From: an uncultured Eubacterium sp. | GTDB lineage: Bacteria; Bacillota; Clostridia; Oscillospirales; Acutalibacteraceae | Length of the DNA: 64,000 bases | NCBI GenBank assembly: GCA_944380545.1 | Contig: CALWHV010000017.1 | Location: 1 to 64,000, forward strand | Direction of reading: 5' to 3' | In this document: positions 26,110 to 33,927 of the stretch, piece after piece | How positions within the stretch are numbered: the first letter of the stretch is position 1 | Layout: each line of letters begins with the position of its first letter | The notes under the pieces: generated by a model | Databases searched by the model: none | What the model was told of the DNA's origin: nothing | Seen by the model: the letters and a program-made list of their open reading frames with translations, nothing else | Translations under genes and position numbers: made by a program

Positions 26110-26318
26110 ATCGGGATCCCCGAAAGCCGCAAGGCTTTTGGGGAGAGGAGAAATTCATACTTGGAGCGAGCAATCGCCGAAATGACGGCTTTTAGCGGTC
26201 CGCAGGTTGCGGACCCTACGCGATGTTTAGTAAAACAGCATTATTTTTTATTCGGCGGTTGCGAACGGAATGGTATGAATTTCGACGAAGCGGACCCTAC
26301 GCGATGTTTGTTAAAACA
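26110..26318. repeat. Long direct repeat, copy B
   Basis: Second copy of the 209-bp unit at 25795-26003. Its segment 26256-26304 recurs almost exactly at 32008-32056. Confidence 0.85.
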
Positions 26319-26456
26319 ACGCATTATTTCAATCGGCGATATAACGCTGTTTGGGCGGGCAATCGGGGTCCCCGAAAAGCGGCAGCTCAAAAAGCTGCGC
26401 GTAGGGGCGGCGATTCGCCGCCCGCTTCGAGTGAGCAATCGGCGAGGCGACGCTTC

Positions 26457-26523
26457 TTAGCGGTCCGCAGGTTGCGGACCCTACGCGATGTTTAGTAGAA
26501 CAGCATTATTTTTTATTCGGCGG
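26457..26523. repeat. Partial third copy of the repeat
   Basis: 67 bp identical to 25877-25943 of copy A, covering the GGTCCGCAGG hairpin and the TGTTTAGTAGAACA module. Confidence 0.85.
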
Positions 26524-26681
26524 AACTACGCACTTTAGGCGGGCTGCTGATAGCAGCCCCTACGCGAGGTTTTGTGAAACAGCGAGGTTTTGTGAAACAG
26601 CGAGGTTTAGTGAAACAACACATTTTTTGTTCGTCGGTTGCGAATAGGAATTATATAAGTTTAGACGCACTTAGGACGCAA

Positions 26682-26717
26682 CAAGAAAAGGAGCCTCCCT
26701 TTCGGGAGGCTCCTTGA
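26682..26717 (-). terminator. Terminator of the surface-protein operon
   Basis: A perfect 12-bp stem (26688-26699 with 26704-26715, TTTC loop) followed on the minus strand by TTTTCTTGTT, immediately after the small ORF. Confidence 0.9.
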
Positions 26718-26719
26718 TT

Positions 26720-26860
26720 TTAGCCAAACGGATTGTAATGATCGCCGTCGTTCAAATCGGGCGGTCTGTCCTCACCTGATGTTGTGATGAAAAGCTTTTC
26801 GTCCGAAGGAAAATCGTATTTACGGATATCAAGCTCCGGTGAAGAATATTTGCGTTTCAT
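26720..26860 (-). CDS. 46-residue peptide downstream of the giant secreted protein
   Basis: A short gene of 46 codons plus stop with an excellent ribosome binding site (AAAGGAGG, 26873-26879 region, 12 nt before the ATG at 26860). The peptide is polar and acidic: MKRKYSSPELDI at the start, KLFITTSGEDRPP in the middle and a HYNPFG end. The form 'Y..PEL.i...d......TTSG..' is one I recognise from many small clostridial proteins of unknown role. It begins 20 nt after the 1507-residue protein and shares its terminator. No signal peptide or membrane helix. Function unknown; a RiPP-like precursor or a co-factor of the surface protein are possibilities. Confidence 0.7.
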   Translation of the reverse strand: MKRKYSSPELDIRKYDFPSDEKLFITTSGEDRPPDLNDGDHYNPFG

Positions 26861-26880
26861 AATATAATTTTCCTCCTTTC

Positions 26881-29800
26881 TCAGTAAACGGCAACATTGT
26901 TCAGAACTTCTGAATATTCATAGTACTGAACACCGTCTAATTCATAGATAGCATATGCAACCAAATCAGCATTGGGATAGCTTTTGTTTGAAGTGAAGCT
27001 TACGATGAATTGATTGCCGTTTTGACCCGGATTGGTGTACTTTGAAGCCGAGAGGTTCAAAACCATATTAACCTGATCATCACTCAAATCGGCAAGGGAA
27101 AGCGGCTGCGGTGTGACAGAAGCCGGATTCCTCATTACGAAGCCCCAGGACTGGATCTCTGCGCCGTCCGGCAAAGCGAACGAGCCGACGAGATATGTGA
27201 TGCCTTCATCCTGGTCAAGAACGGGCTGGCAGATATCGACGCTTGCCGTTTTTTCGGCAATCTCGTAAACCGGCTCTATATCGACATCGCGGCAGGCATG
27301 GAACTCATATTCGCTGCCGTAGCAGAGAACCTTGCCGTTATCGTGATTGATATAAGCAACGGCATCGGGAACGGCAATCGAGATAAGCTCGTTATAAGCG
27401 CCGTTAGTGGTGTAATCGGGCATTGAAACGCCGGATTCATCAACTATGTTGATAAGATAATCTGTGGAGGCTACGGATTCGTAGTTAACAACAACCTCCA
27501 TACGGCTCGTGACTTTGGTGCCGCTTGCGCCGAACTTGAACTGGCTGCCCAGCTCGCCGTTTTCAAGAACATAATAATCATCAAGCGTGTAGAACGGGAT
27601 GTTGTGATTGAGCATAATATCTCTGGTTCTGATAGTTGAGCCGGAATCAACAAACATAACGCTTATGCGCTTGTCGGTGTTAACGCCGTCCAGACCGAGA
27701 AGGAACTCAACCTTGCACATATTCTGAACCTTGCCGGCTGCGGTGGTATAAACCTCAGTGTAGCCCCTTACATTGAAGGTGTAGCTTGTGTCGTAGCCCT
27801 GATAGGTGTTTTGAGCGTTCGGATCAAGTCTGTCTGTGTAAACATAGGTTTCCCAGCCGCACTCTTCATCGGATTTAACGGGATTAACAAGCGTTACCTC
27901 TTCGCCGTATCTGAAGTCGGAGGCGTCGCCGGCGGAGGTGGAGTAGGAGATATTGCCTTCCTCGTCCTTAACTACATAATAGGTATCGCTGTTTACATCA
28001 TAGACCTCGATCTGATACGGGATCCAATATTCGTTGAGCGCGGTGGCAAATGCGGTGTTGAATGAATCGTAGTTATAGCCGGTGTAGGTTTTGCCGTTTA
28101 CCTCAATGCCGGGAACAGCGATATCGCCAACGGAGGAAACCGCCTCCTGAATGGATTCGATATAATAAGCGTCTGCATTGAGGGTTGAGAGCTGGCGCTG
28201 ATACGCTTCGTAAACATCAGCCTCTGTAAGGCCCTGGTTGAGAAGCTCTACAGCACGCAGGATATCCTGAGTCTGCTGGTCAACGGCGGATTGAAGCGGG
28301 TCTTTTCTGACGGTCTTCTGCTCCGCCTCGGTGTAGTTATAATACCTTGCGGAAACGATTATGAAGTTCGTATCCTCAAGGGCGGCAACGGTGAATTTCT
28401 TTGCGCCGCTTTGAGCATCTGCAAGCAGGGCTTCAAGCTGAGCCTTAGCAGCGTTGAACTGTGTGAAATCAGCCGGCTCGTAAAGCGGCTGGCCGCAGAG
28501 GTCGCAGTAAAGATCCGAGTTGGCATCCGTGCAGCTCTCTACCTTATTGAGGGAGCAGCGGGTGCAGGTGTGGGTGTGGGTTGAGCCGTCGTTATTAGAG
28601 GTGTAAACATCATCGTGGGAATCATAGACAAGCTCATCGCCGCAGACATTACAGATGTAGTGAGCGCAGGCGTCATCCGAGGTGGAGGACTGAAGGATGT
28701 AGTTGTGGGCGTCCTCTGCATCATTGAGAGGAAGATGCTGCATTGCGGCGTTGAGGTTATTATACCTTGTGGTGGTCTGAGCCACGATATCATCGTTGCC
28801 CATACTTGCGTAATCCATAGGAGCCATAGCGGCTTCAAGCGCATCGCTGAAGGCAGCCCAAGCTGTGGGGTCTACGCAGTTGAAGGCGTTGTTCTGATAT
28901 TTGCCGACAAGAGCGGTAGCCTGTTTAACAAGCTCTACAAGCATTGAGATGTCAAGAACGGTAACGGTTTGATGAACATTATCGTTCTGGCGCTCCTCGG
29001 TTTTATGCTCGCCTGAGTTGAACCAGTTGCCCGTTCTTACTCTGTAATATTCATAAAGAGCGGGAGTGGTAAAGGGAGCGTAGCTGATGCCGAGGTCGCC
29101 CACGGTAACAGTGGTCTCGCCGTTAACAACAGTGCCGTCCGTTGCAGCCACGATGTCAATAAAATCCGAGCCGTTTGTAACGGAGCCGGGCTGCTTCATA
29201 AGAGCTGCGTGATACGAAGCAGAAACCGGACTTGACCAGGCAGCGCCGCCGGGAAGCCACTGAACGCTCATCGTGCCGTTTGCTGTGCTAACGGTATCCT
29301 GGCCGTAAGCGCCGAAGCCGAGCGCGTTGAGCTGAGCGCCTCTGTCACCCGACCACTCATACCAGTGGTTGTTGAAGGTGATGTCGTATTCCGTTACATA
29401 GCTGCTTGTGCCGGAAACGGTCTTAAAGTATGTAACGCTCGTTTTCTGATTATAGAGATATGACTTGATATCGTTTGCGGAATAACCGTCCGTTGAGCCG
29501 ACAGTCTCGCGAATGACAGTGCCGTCCTCAATGCCGGTAAAGGCGATATTGCCCTGGAGGTCGCGAAGCGCGGTGGCTATTGAGGTGACGATCTCCGTAT
29601 ACCTTTGAAGCAGAGTGTTCTGGTCCGTGAAGGCGGTATCATCCAGCTCGTTCATACCGCGGGTAGCCTCGGCAACGGTCTCCATAGCCGAAGCATAATT
29701 TGTGTACTTATAGGCGTTATTGAGCGTTGCGGCATAATTTACAGCCTGGTTGTAGCTGAGCTGTGTTGCAAGAACGGGAACAACGGCGTCGTGGCTGATG

Positions 29801-31404
29801 CGAAGTCCGTCCATAGCCGCGGTAACGCTTGCAAGCTGCTGCTCATATATTGCGCGGTCCTCTTCCCTGAGGGTGAACTGACCGGCGTATGTGCCGCCGC
29901 TGTAATACTGAAGCGCCTCAGTGCAGGCCGCGCTTGCCGCAGCATAGCTCTCCTGGGTGTAAATCGCGGAATTGAGCGTTGAAAATTCCTGAAGCTGAGC
30001 CGTGAGCGCGGAGGCGTCAATATAATCGCCCGTGGTTTTAAGATTGCTGTACGCCGTGCTCAGCGAGCTGATGAAGTTTGTTGCTGTGGAAAACGCCGTG
30101 GTGCCGTTGCAGATGGAATTCAGCGCGTTCCAAGAGGAGTTGAAGCGGGTCTTGAAGGTGCTGAAGGAGCTGTCCTCATACATTCCGTCCTTATTATCCG
30201 AATCAAAGATCGGCTTATAAGCGGCAACAAGACTTGCAAGCTGAATATAGCTGCTGAAATCGCACTTGGTGCTCAGGCTGTTGTTAGCGGTTCTAACAGC
30301 GTTTAACACCCTGTTGAAATCGCTGCCGAATTCGGAGATTATCGTGGGGATATTATCCCTTGTTGCGCCGGTGAAATAGGGCTGCGGGTCAAACGCCATA
30401 GCGTCCTCCAGCGCGGCAAAATAACGGGAAGCGGTGGAATAGTTGTAGCTACAGGCATCCGCATGGATATTCTGAATGAAATCTATAAGCTGCTTGTAGT
30501 TTACAACATAGATATCCGAGGTTATGGAAAATGTGCCGGAATTGCGATCCTCGTTGTAGGTTATCCACTCCTGCGTATTATAGGTGAGGATATTGTTTGA
30601 GCCGAAGGTTGAGGTATCGCCGGTCCAGTAAAGCGTGTTTGAATATCTGTCCGGGCTGTTATCGCTTGCGTTGAGATTTGAAAGATAATCGGAATTATCC
30701 TCAAAGCCTACGAAGGAGGAAACGCCCGTCTGATAACCAACCGTATTAGAGAAGCCGTGCCAGTTCTTGACAAGGGCAAAGGGCGCGGTGGTGGGGCGCA
30801 TAGACCTCGTGCCGGAATCTGCACGCATCGTATATCTGGCTGTATACATTGAAACGGGGAAAGCCGGAGTGGTGATACCGTCGTAGAGCAGGACGGTGGT
30901 GCCGTACTGTACGCCGGCACGGGTCTCGGTAGCGGCTCCTCCGTCGTCGGTAAGCACATCTGCAAACTGCGAATTTGCTCCGACGCCGTAGGCGTAAAGG
31001 ACATTAGCCATCTCATCGTTATCAACGAGTAAGTCCGCCGTGTAGGAGCCGTCCTCCGCGGCGGAGGCTGTGCCCTTATACGGGGTCCACGGCTGCATAG
31101 CGGCAAACTGAGTTTGCAGCTCGTCATAAGCCGTATCCACCTTGGAGGCGTCGGTTACGCCGGAGAGCACACCCACATAAGTGCGGTATGCGGAATACCA
31201 CGCCTCATAGGTGTTTGAAACATTTGTGTAGACTGTGCCCGTCTCACCCTCGAGCCTTGATTCCACCTGGTCTATAAGATTTATAAGATCCTGGGGGGAA
31301 TGCTCTGCAGCGTAGGAGCTGAACGGAAGAACGGAAAGCGTTGTCAGCACCATAATAGCCGCAAGGAAAGCGGCAAGCAGCCTTTTGGACTTTCTTGTTT
31401 TCAT
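26881..31404 (-). CDS. Giant secreted surface protein with FIVAR-like helical repeats
   Basis: 1507 residues. A clear signal peptide (KRKSKR-type basic start, hydrophobic core LLAAFLAAIMVLTTLSVLP, cleavage near ASYAAE, about residue 32) exports it. Residues about 460-620 and 850-900 and again near 990-1070 contain helical stretches with 'YT..SY..A..A...A' and 'W..f..AL..A' patterns of FIVAR-like modules. About 905-980 holds several CxxC pairs (CNVCGDE, CTRCS, CDLCGQ) forming small zinc-ribbon-like knuckles. The rest is beta-rich. No LPXTG, dockerin or SLH motif is visible. RBS AAGGAGG before the ATG. Likely an adhesin or cell-surface scaffold; binding partner unknown. Confidence 0.75.
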   Translation of the reverse strand: MKTRKSKRLLAAFLAAIMVLTTLSVLPFSSYAAEHSPQDLINLIDQVESRLEGETGTVYTNVSNTYEAWYSAYRTYVGVLSGVTDASKVDTAYDELQTQFAAMQPWTPYKGTASAAEDGSYTADLLVDNDEMANVLYAYGVGANSQFADVLTDDGGAATETRAGVQYGTTVLLYDGITTPAFPVSMYTARYTMRADSGTRSMRPTTAPFALVKNWHGFSNTVGYQTGVSSFVGFEDNSDYLSNLNASDNSPDRYSNTLYWTGDTSTFGSNNILTYNTQEWITYNEDRNSGTFSITSDIYVVNYKQLIDFIQNIHADACSYNYSTASRYFAALEDAMAFDPQPYFTGATRDNIPTIISEFGSDFNRVLNAVRTANNSLSTKCDFSSYIQLASLVAAYKPIFDSDNKDGMYEDSSFSTFKTRFNSSWNALNSICNGTTAFSTATNFISSLSTAYSNLKTTGDYIDASALTAQLQEFSTLNSAIYTQESYAAASAACTEALQYYSGGTYAGQFTLREEDRAIYEQQLASVTAAMDGLRISHDAVVPVLATQLSYNQAVNYAATLNNAYKYTNYASAMETVAEATRGMNELDDTAFTDQNTLLQRYTEIVTSIATALRDLQGNIAFTGIEDGTVIRETVGSTDGYSANDIKSYLYNQKTSVTYFKTVSGTSSYVTEYDITFNNHWYEWSGDRGAQLNALGFGAYGQDTVSTANGTMSVQWLPGGAAWSSPVSASYHAALMKQPGSVTNGSDFIDIVAATDGTVVNGETTVTVGDLGISYAPFTTPALYEYYRVRTGNWFNSGEHKTEERQNDNVHQTVTVLDISMLVELVKQATALVGKYQNNAFNCVDPTAWAAFSDALEAAMAPMDYASMGNDDIVAQTTTRYNNLNAAMQHLPLNDAEDAHNYILQSSTSDDACAHYICNVCGDELVYDSHDDVYTSNNDGSTHTHTCTRCSLNKVESCTDANSDLYCDLCGQPLYEPADFTQFNAAKAQLEALLADAQSGAKKFTVAALEDTNFIIVSARYYNYTEAEQKTVRKDPLQSAVDQQTQDILRAVELLNQGLTEADVYEAYQRQLSTLNADAYYIESIQEAVSSVGDIAVPGIEVNGKTYTGYNYDSFNTAFATALNEYWIPYQIEVYDVNSDTYYVVKDEEGNISYSTSAGDASDFRYGEEVTLVNPVKSDEECGWETYVYTDRLDPNAQNTYQGYDTSYTFNVRGYTEVYTTAAGKVQNMCKVEFLLGLDGVNTDKRISVMFVDSGSTIRTRDIMLNHNIPFYTLDDYYVLENGELGSQFKFGASGTKVTSRMEVVVNYESVASTDYLINIVDESGVSMPDYTTNGAYNELISIAVPDAVAYINHDNGKVLCYGSEYEFHACRDVDIEPVYEIAEKTASVDICQPVLDQDEGITYLVGSFALPDGAEIQSWGFVMRNPASVTPQPLSLADLSDDQVNMVLNLSASKYTNPGQNGNQFIVSFTSNKSYPNADLVAYAIYELDGVQYYEYSEVLNNVAVY

Positions 31405-31535
31405 TAAATTACCTCCTTAAAAACCGCTGATACGGCTTAATGCGAAGCGCGGCGCTGACCCGCCGAGCCCCGCCCGCATAAGCGGCGAATGCATTTGAGT
31501 ATAGCTACCCCAATGCATATTATTCTACAGGTTTT

Positions 31536-31564
31536 AGCATACCATACTAATTTATATAAGTCAA
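31536..31564 (-). promoter_or_regulatory. Promoter of the giant surface protein
   Basis: Reading minus, TTGACT (31559-31564), 17-nt spacer, TATGCT (31536-31541). The mRNA leader would be about 125 nt and contains a GC-rich stretch at 31441-31490. Confidence 0.75.
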
Positions 31565-31773
31565 CAGGATTTACGGAAAATAATGAATAAAAAATTTACA
31601 ATTTGTTTACAGCAAAGGGGCGTTGTAAAGCTTTCGGGCGGCAATCGTTACATTTTTAACATTATGTGTGATAAATGATAAGTTTACATTTAAAAAGATT
31701 TTGTAAATAATTTTCCCTGCCGGAATTATGACCGTTTGAAGCGGAATAAAAACGCGAGGCGGCGTTTGTACGC

Positions 31774-31908
31774 CCTCCGTCTGCTTCGCAGACAGCTCAA
31801 ACAGCCCGCATAACAACCCCTCAGTCTGCTGCGCAGACAGCTCAAACAGCGCGAATAACAACCCCTCAGTCTGCTTCGCAGACAGCTCCCCTTACACAGG
31901 GGAGCCTT
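31774..31908. repeat. 45-bp tandem repeat with palindromic core
   Basis: Three units begin at 31774, 31819 and 31864 (period 45). Each holds GTCTGC-TTC/TGC-GCAGAC, a 6-bp hairpin with a 3-nt loop, then AGCTC. Non-coding. Confidence 0.85.
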
Positions 31909-31929
31909 GAAAAATCGGCGAAATGACGC

Positions 31930-32125
31930 TGTTGAGGCGGGCTGCTGATAGCAGCCCCTGGTAGCAGCCCCTACGCGGCGTTTGGTAAAACAGTAAATTT
32001 TTTATCGGCGGTTGCGAGCGGAATGGTATGAATTTCGACGAAGCGGACCCTACGCGGGGTTTAATGAAACAGTGGGTTTTAATGAAACAACGGTATTTAG
32101 TGAAACAGCATTATTTTTCATTTGG
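31930..32125. repeat. Second block of CCCTACGCG hairpin modules
   Basis: Contains GGGCTGCTGATAGCAGCCC (31938 on), a 49-bp near copy of 26256-26304 at 32008-32056, and four TGTTT/TTTAATG..AAACA-type modules (32058-32110). It separates the surface-protein promoter from the argG promoter; no gene seen. Confidence 0.8.
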
Positions 32126-32161
32126 CGATTGTGCGGCGGGCGTATGTGCATTATTATACAT

Positions 32162-32200
32162 AATATACGGTATATTTTGCAGATATTTGTATAAGTATAC
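32162..32200. promoter_or_regulatory. Two palindromes upstream of argG, candidate ArgR sites
   Basis: AATATAC-G-GTATATT (32162-32176) is a perfect 7+7 palindrome and GTATA-AG-TATAC (32189-32200) a 5+5 palindrome, about 26 nt centre to centre. They share the half-site TATAC and lie 20-55 nt upstream of the argG -35. ArgR/AhrC boxes come in such pairs, but the match to the TGAATWWWWATTCA consensus is weak. Confidence 0.4.
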
Positions 32201-32217
32201 GAATATGGCAAATCCGC

Positions 32218-32246
32218 TTGACTCAACGGCTGTATATGTTTATAAT
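32218..32246 (+). promoter_or_regulatory. argG promoter
   Basis: TTGACT (32218-32223), 17-nt spacer and a perfect TATAAT (32241-32246). Start expected near 32253, giving a 60-nt leader. Confidence 0.85.
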
Positions 32247-32312
32247 AGGTATCGTTCGGCTGAAGCAGCCGCCCATATATTTTATTACATTATATATTCG
32301 GAGGGCATTACG

Positions 32313-33539
32313 ATGGCTAAGGAAATCAAAAAGGTGGTGCTTGCCTACAGCGGCGGGCTTGACACCTCTATCATCATTCCGTGGCTCAAGGAGCATTACA
32401 ACAACTGCGAGGTTATTGCCGTAAGCGGCGATGTGGGCCAAGGCACGGAGCTTGACGGGCTTGAGGAAAAGGCGATAAAGACCGGCGCTTCAAAGCTTTA
32501 CATAGAGGATCTGAAGCAGGAATTTGTTGACGAATACATTATTCCCACCGTTCAGGCAGGCGCAAAATACGAAAACGAATATCTGCTGGGCACGGCTTTT
32601 GCCCGCCCGATAATTGCAAAAAGGATTGTTGAGATAGCTAAGGCGGAGGGCGCGGACGCGATCTGCCACGGCTGCACGGGCAAGGGCAACGACCAGGTGC
32701 GCTTTGAGCTTGCTATAAAGGCGTTTGCGCCGGATATGCAGATAATCGCGCCGTGGAGGACCTGGGAATTCAAGAGCCGCGAGGAAGAGATTGAATACGC
32801 GGAGCAGCACAATATTCCGCTTAAGATAAACAGGGAAACGAATTATTCAAAGGACAAGAACCTGTGGCACCTGAGCCACGAGGGGCTTGACCTTGAGGAC
32901 CCGGCAAACGAGCCGAAGTACGACGAGATACTGGAGATGGGCGTTTCTCCCGAGCAGGCGCCCGACAAGCCGACATACCTTACGCTGCATTTTGAAAAGG
33001 GCGTGCCCACGGCGCTGGACGGCAAGGAGATGAACAGCGTTCAGCTTGTTGAAAAGCTCAACGAGCTGGGCGGCGCGAACGGCTGCGGGCTTGTTGATAT
33101 GGTTGAGAACAGGCTTGTTGGGATGAAGAGCCGCGGCGTATACGAAACTCCCGGCGGCGCGATACTTTACAAGGCGCACGAAACGCTGGAGCAGATATGC
33201 CTTGACCGCGAAACGCAGCACTACAAATTCCTTGTGGCGCAGAAATTTGCCGAGGTGGTTTACTACGGCCAGTGGTACACTCCCCTGCGAGAGGCGCTTT
33301 CCGCCTTTGTTGAAAGCACGCAGCAGACCGTTACGGGTGATGTTAGGATAAAGCTTTACAAGGGCAACATAATCAATGTGGGCGTGACCTCGCCCTACAG
33401 CCTTTACAGCGAGGAATTTGCCACATTTGACGCGGACGAGGTCTACGACCAGAACGATTCCGCGGGATTCATCAACCTTTTCGGCCTGCCGATAAAGGTT
33501 AAGGCGCTGCTTGACGAGCAGAGGAAAAACAGGAAATAA
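32313..33539 (+). CDS. argG: Argininosuccinate synthase
   Basis: 408 residues from the ATG at 32313 (GGAGGG 6-11 nt upstream). The frame is open further upstream but that part is repeat sequence before the promoter. The ATP pyrophosphatase P-loop AYSGGLDTS (residues 11-19) and the [13 protein letters not shown] segment are the two ArgG signatures. It joins citrulline and aspartate with ATP to give argininosuccinate, the step before ArgH. The length is normal for bacterial type I ArgG. argH follows about 390 nt downstream in the same direction. Confidence 0.97.
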   Translation: MAKEIKKVVLAYSGGLDTSIIIPWLKEHYNNCEVIAVSGDVGQGTELDGLEEKAIKTGASKLYIEDLKQEFVDEYIIPTVQAGAKYENEYLLGTAFARPIIAKRIVEIAKAEGADAICHGCTGKGNDQVRFELAIKAFAPDMQIIAPWRTWEFKSREEEIEYAEQHNIPLKINRETNYSKDKNLWHLSHEGLDLEDPANEPKYDEILEMGVSPEQAPDKPTYLTLHFEKGVPTALDGKEMNSVQLVEKLNELGGANGCGLVDMVENRLVGMKSRGVYETPGGAILYKAHETLEQICLDRETQHYKFLVAQKFAEVVYYGQWYTPLREALSAFVESTQQTVTGDVRIKLYKGNIINVGVTSPYSLYSEEFATFDADEVYDQNDSAGFINLFGLPIKVKALLDEQRKNRK

Positions 33540-33927
33540 GGAAAGCGGACAAACCACGCCCCTGCATAGCAGGGGCGTTAGACTGCCGATAAAGTCGGCC
33601 GGAACGCGCGAAGTTGATTTATAAAATAACATATAATTTCACGACAAAACTATTTTGTTGAACAGCCTTTTCCCTAATCAGCAAAAACGAAAAATGCCGC
33701 ACAACGGTGCGGCATTCGCGCTTTCCGCCTTTCGCTCGGGGGCAGTACCTTTGTACGGCACCCCTCGCGAAAAACGAAATCCGGCTCGATTTCTCGGCAG
33801 CCTATCAGCGTGTAGGGAAGCGCTTTTCATTGAAGCTTCACCTCTTTCGACACGCTGACGCCCCTGCAAAAGCAGGGGCGTATATTTGAAAAAGCACGCA
33901 GAAAACTTGAAAAGGAAAGGAAAAGCT
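33540..33927. other. Structured argG-argH intergenic region
   Basis: 388 nt without a supported gene. It contains many strong inverted repeats: a perfect 10-bp hairpin ACGCCCCTGC/GCAGGGGCGT occurs twice, at 33556-33578 and 33858-33881, and encloses AATGCCGCAC/GTGCGGCATT (33693-33716), a TTTCGC...GCGAAA arm with inner GGGG/CCCC and GTAC/GTAC pairing (about 33728-33770), and TCAGCGTGT...ACACGCTGA (about 33806-33858) with inner GAAGC/GCTTC. Repeated ends plus internal structure suggest either a miniature mobile element or a leader RNA controlling argH. Confidence 0.6.

Larger units (their letters stand above)
25757..26681. repeat. Non-coding block of modular hairpin repeats
   Basis: No gene is supported here; the open frames are repeat artefacts. 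The block is a mosaic of short hairpins that mostly end in CCCTACGCG or begin GTAGGGG: GGTCCGCAGGTTGCGGACC (25882, 26197, 26462), GGCGGCGACCCGCCGCC (26050), GGCGGCGATTCGCCGCC (26407), and GGGCTGCTGATAGCAGCCC (26540). Most are followed by TGTTT-4 nt-AAACA. An 18-bp unit GCGAGGTTTTGTGAAACA is tandem at 26563-26617. The same modules reappear at 31938-32110, on the other side of the giant surface-protein gene. Confidence 0.8.

Noticed and set aside
25747..26460. Open frames in the repeat block (products with VADPTRCLV.. segments)
   Set aside because: They are translations of repeat modules with the same peptide in each copy; no RBS. Such frames are commonly mis-annotated as hypothetical proteins.
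33540..33927. T-box or arginine riboswitch before argH
   Set aside because: No T-box sequence (AGGGTGGNACCGCG) or specifier loop could be found; only hairpins are evident.
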